Origin: Actinomycetota bacterium
GTDB lineage: Bacteria; Actinomycetota; Actinomycetes; S36-B12; UBA10799
Reading direction: 5' to 3'
Assembly: GCA_030837445.1 (NCBI GenBank)
Contig: JAUPKM010000152.1
Span: 1-6,748 of the forward strand
Length of the DNA: 6,748 bases
Position 1 is the first letter of the stretch. Each line of letters starts with the position of its first letter. The notes under the pieces were generated by a model. It was not told the origin of the DNA. It saw nothing but the letters and a program-made list of their open reading frames with translations, and did no database searches. Shown piece by piece: positions 4,529-6,748 of this stretch. The position numbers and the translations under genes were made by a program.

Positions 4529-6748
4529 CTAACGGTCGGCTGCCCCGGGCGCCCATCCGAAGGTGATGCTCAGCCAACCGCCGAAGGTGCCTGCCTCAAC
4601 CCAGGCATCCGGTGGTTCAGTCTGCGAAATCCTGTCCCAGTAGGCCACCGCCCGATCGCCAGCCAACTCCCCTGGAGTGGCCGGGCCGCTGCAGACGAGC
4701 TGTCCACCGACGCCGTCGTCAATCACCAGAATCTCGCACTCGCCGGCAACATCTGAGGCCAGCACCTGCCGCAGGCTGGTCACCAGCCAGGTGGTCACGC
4801 CAGCGGAAGGTTCGGGTGCAGCAGCGAACGAGACGGTCAGCGCCACCCCACAGTCACGGGCGGCGGCCGCCAGTTCCGCCAGGCCAGCGGCCAGCGGCGA
4901 CGTTCCGATGGAGTCGGCAAGGCCGATCATGGTCCGGAGGTAGGCCTCGTCAGCTCCCGCCTCCGCGACCACTTCGGGGTCGTGGAGGTTGGCCGAGCCA
5001 TCCGCGAGAGACGCGATCAACGGCCGACAGCAGGCGACCGCCTCACTGAGATAGGTCGCACGAACCCGGGCCCGGACCAACTCCCGAGCACTGTCTACCT
5101 GCTCCTCCTTCGCGTAGGCGTAGTCGTGCGTGGCCGCGGCAGCGGATCGCTCGATCGTCAACCGGAGAAACGCCATCGCCAACAGCACTGCGGTGTTCAT
5201 GATCAGACCAGGAGCCGCCGTATCAATACAGCTCCCGGGTTGCTGGCTGACGGTGGTGACGACAATCCCGGTCGAGACCGCGAACAGGACGGTCCCGGCC
5301 ACCCCCCACCACAGCGAGTTGGCCAGCATCACCACCAGCAGCAGCACAAGCAGCGCAGCGTCCGGCCCCCAGCGGCCAAGTGACGGCCCACCACAACCAG
5401 CAGCACCCAACCCGGGGTACGCAGCCAACAGCGGAGTCGCCAACAGCAGGATCACAATTACCCACGTGTGGACGGGCCATCGCCGTTGAGCGGCCCAGGC
5501 CGCCATCGCGCATAGGCCGCCGACGACGACTAGATCCACCAGACCAATGACGACTACCTCCAGCGGAGTCGCGCCCCGCTGCACCGCCACCGACAGCCTC
5601 ACCAGGCACATCAAAGTGAGCCATCCGACCATCCTGGCCACAGCCGGTCGAACCGCTGCCGCGAACGCATCGCGCTCCTGCGTTGAGTCGCCAGCGACGG
5701 TGGTCTTCACCGGTTGCCAGGTGACACTCACCGTGGTCCCGGCGGCGCCCGACACGAATGAGCCCGTGAGACCACCGGGAGCGGCATATGTGTCGCGGAA
5801 CTTGGCGGCGAGTCGCCGTCGCACTGCCGCGTCCCGAATGCCGGGACCACGGTCGGAGACAGAGACCTCCAACCGTGGTCGACCACCGTCCTCACTTACC
5901 GCGACGTGGACCGCTACGGTCGCGCCCGGGGCGTGCTTCGAGGCGTTGTTAAGAGCCTCCGTCACGGTGGCACAGATGGCTTCTACAGCATCTCTGGGCA
6001 GCTCGCCGAGTCGCCGCAGGCCGTCGTCGTCAAGGGTGAGCTCAACCATGGCCTCCGTTCGAGTATTGACGATCTCTCGGAGGTCGTTGGCCAGCTGAAG
6101 CTCCGGGAATGTCGGCTCCGCCGCCCTCATCGGAGCGGTGAATCGTTCGCCGTCGATTCTGAGCAGGTCGTCCTGACAGCGTGCGCGAACGCTCGCCACC
6201 CGGTCATCGACCACCCCGGCGCGTAGCAGACCGAGGGTGTTGACGACGGTGTCGTGGATGGTGCGGGCGACCCGGACGCGGTCCTCGGCAGCCTGCCGAG
6301 CTTCGGCGCGGCGAACGCTCTCGGTGATTCGGGCCGCGGCGGCCCGATCCTCGCGGCGAACCACCGCCAATCCGAGCCTGGCGGTAGCCGCCGCGATCAT
6401 CCCCGCGGCAAGGATGTAGACCACCCGCACCACTGCGCTGCCCCATTGCGCGGCCGGCACCTGCTGCCACAGCAGCGCCAGCGCGTAGGTGACACCGGCC
6501 GCGATGGTCAATGCGACGACACCGCGCGCGGCCGCCGACGGCCGAACCAACAGACCGATGCTGATCGCCACCATCGTCAACACCGTGGTGGGCACCCACA
6601 CCAGGATGTCGACGTGATCCGTGTTGAGTACCTGCGCCAGACCCACCACAGACATCGCCAGCAGGTACGCACGCACCTGCAACCAGCCCGCGGCCCGGGC
6701 CACCCAGATCACCACCAGTACGACAAGCAGCGCAAGCGCGAGCCGCCA
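4529..6748 (-). CDS. Membrane sensor histidine kinase fused to a second, degenerate kinase-like module (5' end outside window)
   Basis: Residues are counted from a GTG at 6715 (728 to the TAG). The frame stays open to 6748 with a hydrophobic stretch (RLALALLVVLVVIW), so the true start lies outside. Module 1: four or five membrane helices to about 117; a charged helical linker; a HisKA_3-like H-box VARTIHDTVVNTL (149-161) with phospho-acceptor His154 (6256-6254); and a HATPase_c domain with N-box TEALNNASKHA (252-262), G1 VSDRGPGI (286-293) and GTT (326-328). Module 2: about six membrane helices (361-521), another helical linker, then RATYLSEAVACC (552-563), where Ser557 takes the His position. 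The C-terminal domain (610-725) keeps an ATPase-like outline (LVIDDGVGG, 663-671) but has no N-box. NarL/DesK-type kinases normally carry one module and phosphorylate a response regulator. None is visible here, and it would have to lie upstream outside the window or elsewhere. Confidence 0.85.
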   Translation of the reverse strand, partial: WRLALALLVVLVVIWVARAAGWLQVRAYLLAMSVVGLAQVLNTDHVDILVWVPTTVLTMVAISIGLLVRPSAAARGVVALTIAAGVTYALALLWQQVPAAQWGSAVVRVVYILAAGMIAAATARLGLAVVRREDRAAAARITESVRRAEARQAAEDRVRVARTIHDTVVNTLGLLRAGVVDDRVASVRARCQDDLLRIDGERFTAPMRAAEPTFPELQLANDLREIVNTRTEAMVELTLDDDGLRRLGELPRDAVEAICATVTEALNNASKHAPGATVAVHVAVSEDGGRPRLEVSVSDRGPGIRDAAVRRRLAAKFRDTYAAPGGLTGSFVSGAAGTTVSVTWQPVKTTVAGDSTQERDAFAAAVRPAVARMVGWLTLMCLVRLSVAVQRGATPLEVVVIGLVDLVVVGGLCAMAAWAAQRRWPVHTWVIVILLLATPLLAAYPGLGAAGCGGPSLGRWGPDAALLVLLLVVMLANSLWWGVAGTVLFAVSTGIVVTTVSQQPGSCIDTAAPGLIMNTAVLLAMAFLRLTIERSAAAATHDYAYAKEEQVDSARELVRARVRATYLSEAVACCRPLIASLADGSANLHDPEVVAEAGADEAYLRTMIGLADSIGTSPLAAGLAELAAAARDCGVALTVSFAAAPEPSAGVTTWLVTSLRQVLASDVAGECEILVIDDGVGGQLVCSGPATPGELAGDRAVAYWDRISQTEPPDAWVEAGTFGGWLSITFGWAPGAADR

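Noticed and set aside
5547..6098. Plus-strand open frame opposite the kinase
   Set aside because: Shadow of the kinase gene, which carries clear H-, N- and G-box motifs on the other strand; no recognisable product.

Overview
The window looks like chromosomal DNA from a high-GC Gram-positive bacterium (Actinobacteria). By eye, G+C is roughly two thirds, with G or C at most third codon positions. There is a secreted chitinase with an actinobacterial-style modular layout, a Cys-anchored lipoprotein, and two genes whose starts look leaderless. No feature fixes the genus. I see no mobile element, tRNA, rRNA, CRISPR array or phage gene.

Layout, left to right. (1) 1-238, minus strand: the N-terminus of an unrecognised Lys/Arg-rich protein that leaves the window on the left, with four hexapeptide repeats and a probable leaderless promoter. 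(2) 321-2135, minus: a secreted multidomain chitinase (signal peptide, CBM2, Pro-Thr linker, CBM5/12, Pro-Thr linker, GH18 catalytic domain with an intact active-site motif). (3) 2136-2545: a 410-base divergent intergenic region holding the chitinase Shine-Dalgarno, an inverted repeat, and a probable leaderless promoter for the next gene. (4) 2546-3007, plus: a small PaaI-type hotdog thioesterase. (5) 3008-3100: a short gap with a strong perfect hairpin. (6) 3101-4444, plus: an exported lipoprotein with a serine beta-lactamase / penicillin-binding-protein fold that has lost the catalytic Ser and Lys. (7) 4445-4528: a short convergent gap. (8) 4529-6748, minus: a large membrane sensor histidine kinase that runs off the right edge. 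It appears to be two kinase-like modules in one chain, the first with all hallmark motifs and the second degenerate.

The chitinase probably hydrolyses chitin outside the cell. The other genes show no obvious pathway link to it or to each other: strands alternate and only the thioesterase and lipoprotein are co-oriented, with a hairpin between them. I see no convincing multi-gene novel system. The most unusual items are the kinase plus pseudokinase fusion and the catalytically dead beta-lactamase-like lipoprotein. These two genes converge, so they are neighbours but not an operon.
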